Part shown: one piece after another, positions 33,360 to 42,611 of the stretch
How positions within the stretch are numbered: position 1 is the stretch's first letter
How the letters are laid out: each line of letters begins with the position of its first letter
Assembly (NCBI RefSeq): GCF_024172125.1
Contig: NZ_JAMZEA010000011.1
Location: 62,001 to 126,000, forward strand
Reading direction: 5' to 3'
Origin: Actinomadura rupiterrae
Lineage (GTDB): Bacteria; Actinomycetota; Actinomycetes; Streptosporangiales; Streptosporangiaceae
Length of the DNA: 64,000 nucleotides
Position numbers and translations under genes: made by a program
The notes under the pieces: model-generated
What the model was told of the DNA's origin: nothing
The model's database searches: none
What the model saw: the letters and a program-made list of their open reading frames with translations, nothing else

Positions 33360-33755
33360 TCAGGGGTCGATGCGGCCGTTGACGTACACCCACGCGTCGT
33401 CGTGCCGGACGAACCGGCTCACCTCGTGCAACCGGCCGCGCTGCCCGTCCTGGACGAAGTGCGCCCGGAACTCCACCACGCCTCGGTTGTCGCCCGGCGC
33501 GCCGTCCGCCGTCCGGACGATCTCCAGCCGCTCCCAGTACAGCCCCGGCTCGAACTCCAGGCTCTCCGGACGCGTCGCCGGATGCCAGCTGCGCATCAGG
33601 TACTCGTCGTCCAGCTTCACGAACGCGCTGAACCGCGACCGCATCAACTGCTCAGCGGTCTCGGCGGCCGCCTCGCCGCGATGCAGCCGGCCGCAGCAGT
33701 CGCGGTAGGACACACCCGACCCGCACGGGCAGGGCTCGGATCGGCGCTTGGGCAT
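33360..33755 (-). CDS. YchJ-family SEC-C motif protein
   Basis: A 131-residue UPF0225/YchJ protein. The N-terminal SEC-C zinc motif CPCGSG...CCGRLH is at residues 9-25, followed by the YchJ domain (AEQLMRSRFSAFVKLDDEYLMRSWHPATRPESLEF and FVRHDDAWVYVNG). Function of the family is unclear. It begins 4 bp after the upstream GlxA-type gene on the same strand, implying co-transcription. Confidence 0.87.
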   Translation of the reverse strand: MPKRRSEPCPCGSGVSYRDCCGRLHRGEAAAETAEQLMRSRFSAFVKLDDEYLMRSWHPATRPESLEFEPGLYWERLEIVRTADGAPGDNRGVVEFRAHFVQDGQRGRLHEVSRFVRHDDAWVYVNGRIDP

Positions 33756-33759
33756 GCCG

Positions 33760-34770
33760 CTATTGTCCTCCCGCCGGCTCCCCGTCCGGCCCGCCGGTCT
33801 CGGCGCGGCGGGTGTGGAAGGTGCGGCGGTAGGTGTCGGGCGGGACGCCGACGGTGCGGTTGAAGTGGCGGCGCAGGGTGGTCGCGGTGCCCATGCCGGT
33901 GGCCGCGGCGATGGCGTCCACGCTTTCGTCGGTGGTCTCCAGCAGTTCTTGGGCGCGGCGGATGCGCTGGGTGAGCAGCCATTGCAGGGGAGTGGTGCCG
34001 GTGGTGGCGCGGAAGTGGCGCCCCAGGTGGCGGGAGCTCATGTTCGCGCGGCGCGCCAGGTCCTCGACGGTCAGCGGCTGGTCGAGGCGCCGGCCGACCC
34101 AGGCGAGCAGGTCGCTCAGCGGGTGCTCGCGCGGTTCGGGGACGGGTGTCGCGACGAACTGGGCCTGGCCGCCGGGACGGTGCGGCGGCACCACCAGCCG
34201 CCGCGCCGCGGCGTTGGCGACCGCCGAGCCGTGGTCGAGCCGGACGATGTGCAGGCACAGGTCGAGTGCCGCGGCCTTGCCCGCCGCGGTCAGGACGCGT
34301 CCGTTGTCGACGTACAGGACGTCCGGATCGACCTCGACGGTCGGGTAGCGCGCGGCGAGGGCCTCGGTGTGCGCCCAGTGGGTGGTGGCGCGGCGTCCGT
34401 CCAGTAGACCGGCGGCGGCCAGCACGAACGCGCCGGTGCACAGGGACGCCACGCGCGCGCCGGCGTCGTAGGCGGCACGGACGGCCGCGACCAGCTCGGC
34501 GGGGGGATCGGCGTCCGGTTCGGCCCAGCCCGGCACGACCACGGTATCGGCCAGGGGCAGCCGGTCCAGGCCGCAGTCGGGTTCGAGCAGGAAGCGGCCG
34601 TCGGCCCGCACCGGACCGGCGCCGCAGATCAGCGGCCGGTACCAGGGGCCGGTGCGGGGCGCGGAGCTGAACAGCTCGTAGGCCAGGGCGAGTTCGAAGT
34701 GCAGGATCCCGTCGGCGACGGCGATCGCGACGGTGTGCGTGTCTGAGGCCACGTCCGGAATTGTACGCAC
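33760..34770 (-). CDS. GlxA-type AraC family regulator (DJ-1/PfpI + HTH)
   Basis: A 336-residue protein with an N-terminal DJ-1/PfpI-like domain (VASLCTGAFVLAAAGLLDGRRATTHWAH; nucleophile-elbow Cys in LCTGAF) and a C-terminal AraC HTH pair (EDLARRANMSSRHLGRHFRATTGTTPLQWLLTQRIRRAQELLETTDESVDAIAAATGMG). Start GTG 34770; a GTG at codon 7 is also possible. Divergent from the reductase pair at 34824 across 53 bp, so it probably controls that pair. Confidence 0.85.
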   Translation of the reverse strand: MRTIPDVASDTHTVAIAVADGILHFELALAYELFSSAPRTGPWYRPLICGAGPVRADGRFLLEPDCGLDRLPLADTVVVPGWAEPDADPPAELVAAVRAAYDAGARVASLCTGAFVLAAAGLLDGRRATTHWAHTEALAARYPTVEVDPDVLYVDNGRVLTAAGKAAALDLCLHIVRLDHGSAVANAAARRLVVPPHRPGGQAQFVATPVPEPREHPLSDLLAWVGRRLDQPLTVEDLARRANMSSRHLGRHFRATTGTTPLQWLLTQRIRRAQELLETTDESVDAIAAATGMGTATTLRRHFNRTVGVPPDTYRRTFHTRRAETGGPDGEPAGGQ

Positions 34771-34823
34771 CTTGTCGTTTCGGACACTGGCGGGGTGTTC
34801 GCGCTGGTCGCGACGATATCCCC

Positions 34824-35894
34824 ATGAACGATCTTCAGAACGCCACCGTCACCGTGCTCGGCGCCTACGGCCACACCGGACGGTTCGTCGTCGCCGAACT
34901 GGTCGCGCGCGGCTTCGTTCCCATCCTCGCCGGACGCGACCAGGCCAAGCTGGACGCCTTCGCCGCCGCCTACCCCGATCTGGACGTCCGGCTCGCCTCG
35001 GCCGACGACGCCGCCTCGCTCGACCGCGCGCTGGCCGGCGCGGACGCGGTGATCAACGCCGCCGGGCCGTTCGCCGCGACCGCCGCGCCGGTGATCGAGG
35101 CCGCGCTCCGCGCCCGCATCCCGTACGTGGACGTCGCCGCCGAGATCGAGGCGAACACCGACACCTTCCGCCTGTTCGCCGACCGCGCCCGCGAGGCCGG
35201 GATCGTGGTGCTGCCCGCGATGGCCTTTTACGGCGGGCTCGGCGACCTTCTGGCCACCGCCGCGATGGACGACTGGACCGAGGCCGACGAGGTGCACATC
35301 GCCTACGGCCTGGACGGCTGGCACCCGACGTCGGGGACGCGCGCCACCGGTGCGGTGTCCCGGCGGCGCAACGGCGGCCGCCACGTCCGCTACACCGGCG
35401 GCGAGCTGACCTACCACGACGACGAGCGGCAGCTCCAGAAGTGGTCCTTCCCGGAGCCGACCGGTGTGCGGGAGGTGTTCGCCGAGTTCTCGATGGCCGA
35501 CGTGGTCACCGTCCCCAGCCACCTGCCGGTTCCCGAGGTGTGCACCTACATGGCCGTGGAGGCGGCGCGGGACCTGATGTCCCCCGACACTCCCGAGCCG
35601 GTCGCGGTGAGCGAGGACGGACGCTCGGCACAGCTGTTCGTGGTGGAGGCGGTCGTGGTCTCGGGCCTGCTGGAACGCTCCGCCGTGGCGTCCGGCCGCG
35701 ACATCTACGCCGTCAGCGCGCCGCTGGCGGTCGAGGCCGTGCACCGCATCCTCACTGGACAGACCACGACGACCGCCGGGGTCGCCTCGGCGGGCGCGCT
35801 GTTCGACGCCGCCGACGTCCTGCACGCGCTGGCCCCGCACCTCACGGTGGACCTGCGCACCGAGAGCGTCCCGGGCCGCCTGGAGGTCCAGTGA
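34824..35894 (+). CDS. Saccharopine dehydrogenase-like NAD(P)-binding protein
   Basis: A 356-residue protein with N-terminal Rossmann fold (VTVLGAYGHTGRFVVAELVARGF), then DAVINAAGPFAATAAPVIEAALRARIPYVDVAAE, typical of the saccharopine dehydrogenase-like/trans-acting enoyl reductase group. ATG 34824; ribosome site weak. Stop overlaps the quinone oxidoreductase start by one base, indicating an operon. Substrate unknown. Confidence 0.82.
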   Translation: MNDLQNATVTVLGAYGHTGRFVVAELVARGFVPILAGRDQAKLDAFAAAYPDLDVRLASADDAASLDRALAGADAVINAAGPFAATAAPVIEAALRARIPYVDVAAEIEANTDTFRLFADRAREAGIVVLPAMAFYGGLGDLLATAAMDDWTEADEVHIAYGLDGWHPTSGTRATGAVSRRRNGGRHVRYTGGELTYHDDERQLQKWSFPEPTGVREVFAEFSMADVVTVPSHLPVPEVCTYMAVEAARDLMSPDTPEPVAVSEDGRSAQLFVVEAVVVSGLLERSAVASGRDIYAVSAPLAVEAVHRILTGQTTTTAGVASAGALFDAADVLHALAPHLTVDLRTESVPGRLEVQ

Positions 35895-36814
35895 TGCGCG
35901 CCATCAGCCAGGACGTCCTGGGCGGCCCGGAGGTGCTCAAGCAGGTCGAGGTGGAGCGGCCGCATCCTGGCCCGAGCGAGGTGCTGATCCGAGTGCGGGC
36001 CGCGAGCGTCAACCCGACCGACTGGATCCACCGAGCCACCGGCCTCATCCTCGGCACGCCGCCGTTCATCCTCGGCTGGGACGTGTCGGGCGTGGTGGAG
36101 CAAACCGGACTCGGGGTGACCCTCCACCAGCCAGGGGACGAGGTGTTCGGCATGCTCAGCTACCCCTACGGGCACGGCGCGCACGCCGAGTACGTGGTCG
36201 CGGCGGCCCGGCACGTCGTGCCGAAACCCGCCGCGATCGACCACGTCCAGGCCGGTGCGCTGCCGCTGGCCGCGCTCACCGCCTGGCAGGCCCTTGTCGA
36301 CACCGCGGGCCTGCGCGCCGGGCAACGGGTGCTCATCCACGCCGCCGCCGGCGGGGTCGGGCACCTCGCCGTCCAGATCGCCAAGGCGCGCGGCGCGTAC
36401 GTGATCGGCACCGCGTCCGCGCCCAAGCACGACCTGGTCCGCTCCCTCGGCGCGGACGAGGTCATCGACTACACCGCTGCCGACTTCGCCGCGGACGTCC
36501 GGGACGTGGACGTCGTGCTGGACGGCGTCGGCGGGGAGTACGGTCCGCGCTCGCTGCCGACGCTGCGCCGCGGCGGCGTCCTGGTCTCGATCGTCAACCA
36601 CGTCCGCGACCTGGACACCGCCCGGTACGGCGTCCGCGCCGCCGAGATGCTCGTCGAGGCCGACCACGCGGGCATGCGGGAGGTCGCGGCGCTGGCCGGG
36701 GCGGGCCGACTGCGCGCCGCGATCGACGCGGTGTTCCCGCTGGCCGACGCCGCCCGGGCGCACGCGCGCGGCGAGACCGGACGCGTCGCCGGGAAACTCG
36801 TCCTGACGGTGTGA
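35894..36814 (+). CDS. Zinc-less MDR quinone oxidoreductase (QOR-like)
   Basis: A 306-residue NADP(H)-dependent medium-chain reductase. Nucleotide motif AAAGGVGHLAVQIAKARGA, catalytic-domain signature ASVNPTDWIHRATGLI and GDEVFGML. The structural-zinc Cys loop of alcohol dehydrogenases is absent. Reduces quinones or enones. Second gene of the operon behind the saccharopine-dehydrogenase-like gene; convergent with a P450 gene 33 bp away. Confidence 0.86.
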   Translation: MRAISQDVLGGPEVLKQVEVERPHPGPSEVLIRVRAASVNPTDWIHRATGLILGTPPFILGWDVSGVVEQTGLGVTLHQPGDEVFGMLSYPYGHGAHAEYVVAAARHVVPKPAAIDHVQAGALPLAALTAWQALVDTAGLRAGQRVLIHAAAGGVGHLAVQIAKARGAYVIGTASAPKHDLVRSLGADEVIDYTAADFAADVRDVDVVLDGVGGEYGPRSLPTLRRGGVLVSIVNHVRDLDTARYGVRAAEMLVEADHAGMREVAALAGAGRLRAAIDAVFPLADAARAHARGETGRVAGKLVLTV

Positions 36815-36846
36815 GCACGCGCCAAGCCTCGCGGTTTGGGCGGGGG

Positions 36847-38163
36847 CTAAGTGGAGGCGGGGCGCGGGCGGGGGACGGGGCCGTCGAACTCGATGCGGAT
36901 GCGCTTGACCCCGTTCATGAAGTAGGAGCGGAGCATGTCCGGGTCGCCGACCGAACGGGCGGTCGGCAGGCGTGTGTACAGCGCCCGGAACATCTCGGTG
37001 ATCTCCAGGCGGGCGAGGTTGGCGCCGAGGCAGAAATGCGGGCCGGGCCCGCCGAACCCGACGTGCGGGTTGGGGTGGCGGGAGATGTCGAAGGAGTCCG
37101 GCTGCTCGAACACCGCGTCGTCGCGGTTGGCCGACGAGTAGAACAGCATCACCTGGTCGCCCTCGCGGTACCGGTGCCCGTTCAGCTCGTGGTCGCGCAC
37201 CACGTTGCGGCGGAACGAGATGACCGGGGAGCTGAACCGGACGACCTCCTCGACCGCGCCGCCGATCCGCGCGTCGAAGTCCTCCATCAGCAGCTCGCGC
37301 TGCTCGGGGTGGTCGGTGAACAGCTTCAGCCCGTGCGCGATCGCGTTGCGCGTGGTCTCGTTGCCCGCCAGCACCAGCAGCAGGAAGAACGCGCCGAACT
37401 CGCGCGGGCTGAGCCGCTCGCCGTCCACGTCGGCGTTCACCAGCGCCGAGGTCAGATCGCCGGTCGGGCGCCGCACCCGCTCGCGGCCCAGGTCGGCGGC
37501 CAGGCTGTGCAGGTCCCGGCCTGCGCGCGCGACCTTCAGCAGCGCCCGGCCCGTGCCGACCCGCCCGAAAGCGGGCGACATCGTGGTGTACTCCTCGTCG
37601 GAGAAGCCCAGCAGCACGTTGGTGCGCGCGACGATCCGCTGGTAGTGCCGCTCGGGGACGCCGAGCATCTCGGAGATGACCTCGATCGGCAGCCGCACCG
37701 CGGCGGCGGCCACGAAGTCGCCGGGGCCGTTGCGGACCAGGTCGTCCACGATCTTCTCGGACCGCTCCCGGACGGTGTCGTGCAGCCGGGTGAGCACCCG
37801 CGGCGCGAACGCGCGCGACACCGTCCGGCGGACCTTGGCGTGCCGGGGGTCGTCCATGTTCAGCAGCGTGTCGACGTAGCGGTTCAGCCAGTCGGGCAGG
37901 TCGACCGGCGTGGTCGCGTTCGGCTCGCTGGAGAACACCTCCGGCAGCCGGGACGCGCCGGTGACGTCGGCGTGCCTGGTCAGCGCCCAGAAGCCGGGGC
38001 TGCGGGGCAGGAACGGGATGGCGGGCATCGGGAAGAACACAGGGCCGGGCTGCTCGCGCAGCCGCCGGAACGCCTTCTCCCGCTGCTCGGCGGGGCGCTG
38101 CCAGAAGGTCAGGTCGGCGAGGTCGATGTCCTGTACCCGCGGGGGTTCGGTCGAGGACGGCAT
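36847..38163 (-). CDS. Cytochrome P450
   Basis: A 438-residue soluble bacterial P450. I-helix LVLAGNETTRNAI (oxygen-activation Thr), ExxR in VEEVVRFSSPV, and heme motif FGGPGPHFCLG with ligand Cys378. N-terminal DPRHAKVRRTVSRAFAP is typical. The ENETTR-type I-helix and overall pattern recall the CYP124/125/142 lipid and sterol-side-chain oxidases, but assignment is tentative. A second P450 gene lies upstream on the same strand (92-bp gap). No ferredoxin is adjacent. Confidence 0.88.
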   Translation of the reverse strand: MPSSTEPPRVQDIDLADLTFWQRPAEQREKAFRRLREQPGPVFFPMPAIPFLPRSPGFWALTRHADVTGASRLPEVFSSEPNATTPVDLPDWLNRYVDTLLNMDDPRHAKVRRTVSRAFAPRVLTRLHDTVRERSEKIVDDLVRNGPGDFVAAAAVRLPIEVISEMLGVPERHYQRIVARTNVLLGFSDEEYTTMSPAFGRVGTGRALLKVARAGRDLHSLAADLGRERVRRPTGDLTSALVNADVDGERLSPREFGAFFLLLVLAGNETTRNAIAHGLKLFTDHPEQRELLMEDFDARIGGAVEEVVRFSSPVISFRRNVVRDHELNGHRYREGDQVMLFYSSANRDDAVFEQPDSFDISRHPNPHVGFGGPGPHFCLGANLARLEITEMFRALYTRLPTARSVGDPDMLRSYFMNGVKRIRIEFDGPVPRPRPAST

Positions 38164-38255
38164 GCCGCTCCTTCGCTAGGGACGTGCCTGCCCTCCCGAG
38201 TCTGGCAGCGGCTGCCGCCAACTCCAAGTGACCGAACGGAAACGCTATGTCGCGG

Positions 38256-39437
38256 TCACCATCGAACAGGCAGGCGGTCCGGGCCCGACACGATCCCGCC
38301 GCTGCGCCAGGACACCTGCTCGGCCGGGACGGCCAGCTCCAGCGCCGGGAACCGTTCGGCCAGCGTGGCCAGCGCGACCTCGACCTCCAGCCGCGCCAGG
38401 TTGGCGCCCAGGCAGAAGTGCGGACCGTGCCCGAACGTCACATGGGACGCGCCGCCCGCCGAGCGCTCGGGCACGAAGGCGTCAGGGTCGGGGAACACCG
38501 CCGCGTCCCGGTTGGCGACGGCGATCATCGGCAGGACGGTCTCGCCCGCGCGGACCGTCCCGGACGCCAGCTCGACGTCCTCCACCGCCAGCCGCGGCAT
38601 CGCCACCGTCGCTGGCGTGTCGTGCCGCAGCACCTCCTCAACCAGCTCCGGACCGACGCGGGTCGGCCACCGGCCCTCGGTCACCAGCGTGAACACCGCG
38701 GTCGCGACCAGGTGCGCGGTCGTCTCGTGGCCCGCGGTGATGATGTTGATGACCATGCTGACCAGCTCGGGCCCGGACAGCCCGCTGCCGTCGCCCTCCT
38801 CGTCGCGGGCGGCGATCAGCGCGTCCAGCAGCGCGTCCCCTGGATCGGCGCGGCGCTTCTCGACCAGCGCCTCCACGTAGGCCCGGAACTCCCGGCCGGT
38901 GGCCGACCGCCGCCGCCCGCCCTCGGGCCCGATCGACAGCGTCGTGTCGGCCCAGACCCGGAACCGGTCGCGGTCCTGGTGCGGGACGCCCAGCAGCTCG
39001 CAGATCACCCGCACCGGCAGCGGGAACGCGAACGCCGCCACCAGATCGCAGGGCACCGGCCGCGTGGCCATCTCCTCGGCCAGCTCGGCCGCGATCGCCG
39101 CCACGCGCGGACGCCAGGCGGCCGTCCGGCGTGGCGTGAACGCCCCCGACACCGTCCGCCGGATCCGGGTGTGCCGGGGCGGATCCATGTTCAGGAGCGA
39201 GTACGGGTCGTCGCTGACGTCCCCGCCCTTGGCCAGCCGCGGACCGCCGGGCCGCAGCTCGCGGCTGAACCGCGGATCGGCCAGCACCCGCCGGACGTCG
39301 CCGTGCGCCGACACCGCCCGCATCACGTCCCCGCTGGGAACCGTGACCTCCGGCAGCCCGCCGGGAACTGCGACATCCGGCAGCCCGCCGGGAGTTGCGA
39401 CCTCCGGCAGCTTGCCGCTCCCGCCCTCGACGTCCAT
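38256..39437 (-). CDS. Cytochrome P450 with repeat-built N-terminus
   Basis: A 393-residue P450. ATG 39437 follows GGGAGG at good spacing. I-helix IITAGHETTAHLV, ExxR in VEEVLRHDTPA, heme motif FGHGPHFCLG with Cys342. Oddity: the first about 35 residues are three copies of a 9-residue unit (LPEVATPGG-like), leading directly into the normal beta-strand region (VTVPSGDVMRAVSAHGDVRRVLADPRFSR); the usual about 40-residue N-terminal arm is short. Catalytic residues are intact. Divergent from an SDR gene. Confidence 0.86.
   Translation of the reverse strand: MDVEGGSGKLPEVATPGGLPDVAVPGGLPEVTVPSGDVMRAVSAHGDVRRVLADPRFSRELRPGGPRLAKGGDVSDDPYSLLNMDPPRHTRIRRTVSGAFTPRRTAAWRPRVAAIAAELAEEMATRPVPCDLVAAFAFPLPVRVICELLGVPHQDRDRFRVWADTTLSIGPEGGRRRSATGREFRAYVEALVEKRRADPGDALLDALIAARDEEGDGSGLSGPELVSMVINIITAGHETTAHLVATAVFTLVTEGRWPTRVGPELVEEVLRHDTPATVAMPRLAVEDVELASGTVRAGETVLPMIAVANRDAAVFPDPDAFVPERSAGGASHVTFGHGPHFCLGANLARLEVEVALATLAERFPALELAVPAEQVSWRSGGIVSGPDRLPVRW
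39342..39422 (-). repeat. 27-bp minisatellite, three copies in P450 N-terminus
   Basis: Units 39342-39368, 39369-39395 and 39396-39422, each encoding an LPEVTVP-like 9-residue block in frame. Units differ by a few bases; the one nearest the start is the most diverged. Confidence 0.85.
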
Positions 39438-39591
39438 CGAGCCTCCCTGGGTAGCCACCCCCAATGCTCTCCAAACCGTCCTGAAACGTCGAGAGCGGCG
39501 ATCAGTGCCGCCGCGTGGAGACCGCGCCCGGTGCGGTGTCCGGTTTGGTGGCCTCTCAGCCGGGCAGGCGGTCCAGCAAGGGGGAGATCGT

Positions 39592-40464
39592 ATGAACGAC
39601 GAAACCGCAGGCCGGACCATCGAGCCGCCCGCGCAAAGCCAGCCCTATCCGGGCCGCACAGGGGAGATGTCGCCCGAGCCGCGCGACGAGATGCGCGACT
39701 ACACCGGACGCGGCCTGCTGGACGGCAAGCGCGCGCTGATCACCGGCGGTGACTCGGGCATCGGACGCGCCGTCGCGGTCGCTTTCGCCAAGGAGGGCGC
39801 CGACGTCGCGATCACCTACCTGGAAGAGGACGCCGACGCGCGGCACACCGCCGGTCTGGTCGAGGCCGAGGGGCGGCGCTGCGTCACCCTCGGCGGCGAC
39901 CTGGCCGAGGAGCGGCACGCCCGCGAGGTCGTCCAGCACGCCGCCCGCGACCTCGGCGGCCTGGACGTGCTGGTGCTGCACCACGGCACCCAGCAGCCGG
40001 TCCAGGACGTCCGGGAGATCGACGGCAAGCAGCTGCGCCGCACCTTCGACGTCAACGTGCTGTCGCTGTTCTGGATCGTCCAGGAGGCGCTGGACCACCT
40101 CGGCGCCGGCGCCGCGATCGTGATCACCGGGTCCATCAACGGGCTGCGCGGCAACAAGACGCTGATCGACTACTCCGCGAGCAAGGGCGCCGCGATGGTG
40201 CTGTCCCAGTCGCTGGCCCAGTCCTTGAGCGACAAGGAGATCCGGGTCAACTGCGTTGCACCCGGACCGGTCTGGACACCGCTGATCCCGGCGACCTTCC
40301 CCGCCGAACGCGTCGAGGGCTTCGGCAAGCAGGCGCCGATGGAGCGGCCCGCCGACCCCGACGAGATCGCCCCGTCCTACGTCTTCTTCGCCGCGAACCG
40401 GCTCTCGTCCTACTACACCGGCCAGACCCTGGTCCCGGCCGGAGGCGAGATCCACCCCGGCTGA
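39592..40464 (+). CDS. Short-chain dehydrogenase/reductase, YhxC/YdaD-like
   Basis: A 290-residue SDR. ATG 39592 with GGGGGAG 8 nt upstream. N-terminal extension (about 45 residues with PYPGRTGEMSPEPRDEMRDYTG) typical of the general-stress SDR group, then TGGDSGIG (cofactor), catalytic YSASK, and a C-terminal PSYVFFAANRLSSYYTGQTLVPAGGEIHPG. Divergent from the P450 and convergent with a phosphoesterase. Substrate unknown. Confidence 0.86.
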   Translation: MNDETAGRTIEPPAQSQPYPGRTGEMSPEPRDEMRDYTGRGLLDGKRALITGGDSGIGRAVAVAFAKEGADVAITYLEEDADARHTAGLVEAEGRRCVTLGGDLAEERHAREVVQHAARDLGGLDVLVLHHGTQQPVQDVREIDGKQLRRTFDVNVLSLFWIVQEALDHLGAGAAIVITGSINGLRGNKTLIDYSASKGAAMVLSQSLAQSLSDKEIRVNCVAPGPVWTPLIPATFPAERVEGFGKQAPMERPADPDEIAPSYVFFAANRLSSYYTGQTLVPAGGEIHPG

Positions 40465-40506
40465 CCCTCAGCCGCCACTGACGCCCCTCAGCCGCTCCGG
40501 CTGACC

Positions 40507-41307
40507 TCAGCCGCCGCCGCACACCTCGGGCCGCTCGGTATCGGGCTCGTCGGCGCGTTCGAGCACGAGTTCGTCGGCGAGGGGCAGGCCCGGCGCCAGG
40601 TGGAACAGTGCATACGGCCGGCCGAGCACCGGCAGCGCCACGTTCCGGACGGGCGTCCCGCCAGGCGTGAGCCCTTTCGCGCTGCCGTAGTGCGCGTGGC
40701 CGTGGACGGCCAGGTCGACGCGCCGCCTCGCGCCGTCGATCGCCTCGCCGAGCAGGTGGCTGCCCAGGAACGGGTAGACCTCCAGGCGCTCGCCCGCGAG
40801 CGTGTCCGCGACCGGCGCGTAATGCGTCAACGCCACGCGCACCTCGCAGTCCAGCGCGTCCAGCGCCGCGCCGAGCCGCTCGGCGGAAGGGCGGCCGTCC
40901 TCGACGAGCGCCCGGAGCTCCGGCTCGCTCAAGACGGTATCCGCCACGTCCGGGAAGCCGCCGCAGGACCCCATGCCACCTGCGACGCCGAGCCGGACGC
41001 CGCCGCGCTCGATCACCGTGCCGGTTCCCTCCAGGACCCGGATCCCCGCGTCCTGCAGCAGCGCGGTGATCGCGTCCTGCCGGCCGGCGGAGTGGTCGTG
41101 GTTGCCGAGCACCGCGATCACCGGGACGTCCGCGCAGGCCAGCTCGGCGGCGGCGACCTCGCCCTCCGCGACCGTCCCGCGCCGGGTCAGGTCCCCGGCG
41201 ACCAGCAGCACGTCGGCGTGCTCGGACAGCCCGGCCAGGTACGGACCGAGCGTCCCGGACGAGTCGGGCCCGACATGGACGTCCCCGAAGGCGGCGACCC
41301 GGATCAT
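40507..41307 (-). CDS. Calcineurin-like metallophosphoesterase
   Basis: A 266-residue phosphoesterase. ATG 41307 has AGGAG 9 nt upstream. Metal-binding motifs in order: GDVHVG (start), AGDLTRRG, VLGNHDHS, THYAP and VHGHAH (His near residue 200). All ligands of the dinuclear centre are present. Cytoplasmic by appearance. Substrate (nucleotide, protein or lipid phosphate) not inferable. Confidence 0.86.
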   Translation of the reverse strand: MIRVAAFGDVHVGPDSSGTLGPYLAGLSEHADVLLVAGDLTRRGTVAEGEVAAAELACADVPVIAVLGNHDHSAGRQDAITALLQDAGIRVLEGTGTVIERGGVRLGVAGGMGSCGGFPDVADTVLSEPELRALVEDGRPSAERLGAALDALDCEVRVALTHYAPVADTLAGERLEVYPFLGSHLLGEAIDGARRRVDLAVHGHAHYGSAKGLTPGGTPVRNVALPVLGRPYALFHLAPGLPLADELVLERADEPDTERPEVCGGG

Positions 41308-41431
41308 GGCGGCGGCTCCTCTCCGCTGAGGGCACCTCAACCTAACCGCACCGGGCGGACGTGCAACCCCCTGGCGTGTAACCGGGACGCCTATCTCCTT
41401 GTGAGCACCGCTGAGATCGGAGAGTTCACAA

Positions 41432-42538
41432 GTGTCCAAGCTCATGCGCAAAGCCCGGGGTCGGCGGCCGCTGGCCGTGACCGCCGCGGCCGCCGGGATC
41501 GCCGGGATCGCCATCGCGGCGGCAGGCTTCGCGGCCCCCGCGCAGGCGGCCACCACCTACAAGCTGACCCTCAGCCCGACCGTCAACACCCACTACAACG
41601 CCATCAACAACAACGGCGACATCATCGGCGAAGGACCGCAGACCGGGACGGGCGGCACCGCGCCGTTCCTGCTGACGGTGAAGTCGGGCAAGCCGCTCAC
41701 CCTCAACGTCCCGGCCAACCAGACCGGGTCGGCGTTCGCCATCGCCGAGGCCCTCAACAACACCGACACCGTGGTCGGCGAGTCCGACAACGGCAACTTC
41801 ACCGCGCTCAAGTGGCCCGGCATCAGCACCCCGACCAACCTGCAGCAGCTGCCCGGGCTGTCCAGCCGGTTCTTCCAGACCCAGGCCACCTCCATCAACG
41901 ACAACGGCCTGATCGTCGGGTTCGGGGAGGGACCGGGCACCCGTGGCGACACCACCATCGCCTTCACCCTCCAGGGCAGCACCGTCACGCTGCTGCCCGA
42001 ACTGCCCAACAGCGGCGTCGACGCCCACGCGATCGCGGTGAACGGCACCGGCACCACCATCGTCGGCGACGCCGACGACAAGACCCGGTCCGGCGTCCCG
42101 GTGGAGTGGGTCAACGGCGCCATCAAGGAACTGCCGTTCCTGCCCGGCAGCACCGACCTCGCCAAGGCGCTGGGCGTCAACAACGCCGGCCAGGCGGTCG
42201 GCGCCGACATCATCCGCGCCGAGGGCAACGCCCACGCCGTCCTGTGGTCCAACGGGACGGTCACCGACCTGCACTTCGGCACTGGCGGCGACGCCCAGGC
42301 CAAGTCCATCAACACCGCCGGCGTGATCGTGGGCGACGGCGGCGTGACCGAGGGCGGCGGGCACGCCTTCATCTACCAGAACGGCAAGGCGACCGATCTC
42401 AACACCCTCATCCCGGCCGGTTCCGGCGTCACCTTGTCGACCGCGTCCAGCATCAACGAACACGGCGTCATCGTCGGCACCGCCGTCAACGCCCGGGGCC
42501 TCACCCTCGGCTTCGAGCTGACCCCCGTCTCCTCCTGA
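41432..42538 (+). CDS. Secreted HAF-repeat protein
   Basis: A 368-residue exported protein. GTG at 41432 follows GGAGAG. Signal peptide about residues 1-39 (AGIAGIAIAAAGFAAPAQA). The mature part is built of about six-seven repeats of the HAF type, with the recurring kernel A-x-x-INxxGxIVG (SINDNGLIVGFGE, GVNNAGQAVGAD, SINTAGVIVGDG, SINEHGVIVGTA), a beta-propeller-like architecture. Function unknown. Ends before a perfect terminator. Confidence 0.82.
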   Translation: MSKLMRKARGRRPLAVTAAAAGIAGIAIAAAGFAAPAQAATTYKLTLSPTVNTHYNAINNNGDIIGEGPQTGTGGTAPFLLTVKSGKPLTLNVPANQTGSAFAIAEALNNTDTVVGESDNGNFTALKWPGISTPTNLQQLPGLSSRFFQTQATSINDNGLIVGFGEGPGTRGDTTIAFTLQGSTVTLLPELPNSGVDAHAIAVNGTGTTIVGDADDKTRSGVPVEWVNGAIKELPFLPGSTDLAKALGVNNAGQAVGADIIRAEGNAHAVLWSNGTVTDLHFGTGGDAQAKSINTAGVIVGDGGVTEGGGHAFIYQNGKATDLNTLIPAGSGVTLSTASSINEHGVIVGTAVNARGLTLGFELTPVSS

Positions 42539-42556
42539 TCCGGCTGAAAGCACTGC

Positions 42557-42591
42557 GACCCTCATAACCCGGACCCGGGGTTATGAGGGTC
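42557..42591. terminator. Perfect 14-bp hairpin terminator
   Basis: Arms GACCCTCATAACCC (42557-42570) and its exact complement (42578-42591) with a 7-nt loop, 18 bp after the HAF-protein stop and 20 bp before the convergent tautomerase stop. Confidence 0.75.
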
Positions 42592-42611
42592 ATGCGTTTC
42601 CGGACGGGCGG

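Noticed and set aside
35705..38227. 840-codon minus-strand frame across the quinone oxidoreductase and P450
   Set aside because: Mostly Arg/Pro/Ala-rich shadow; recognised motifs lie in other frames.
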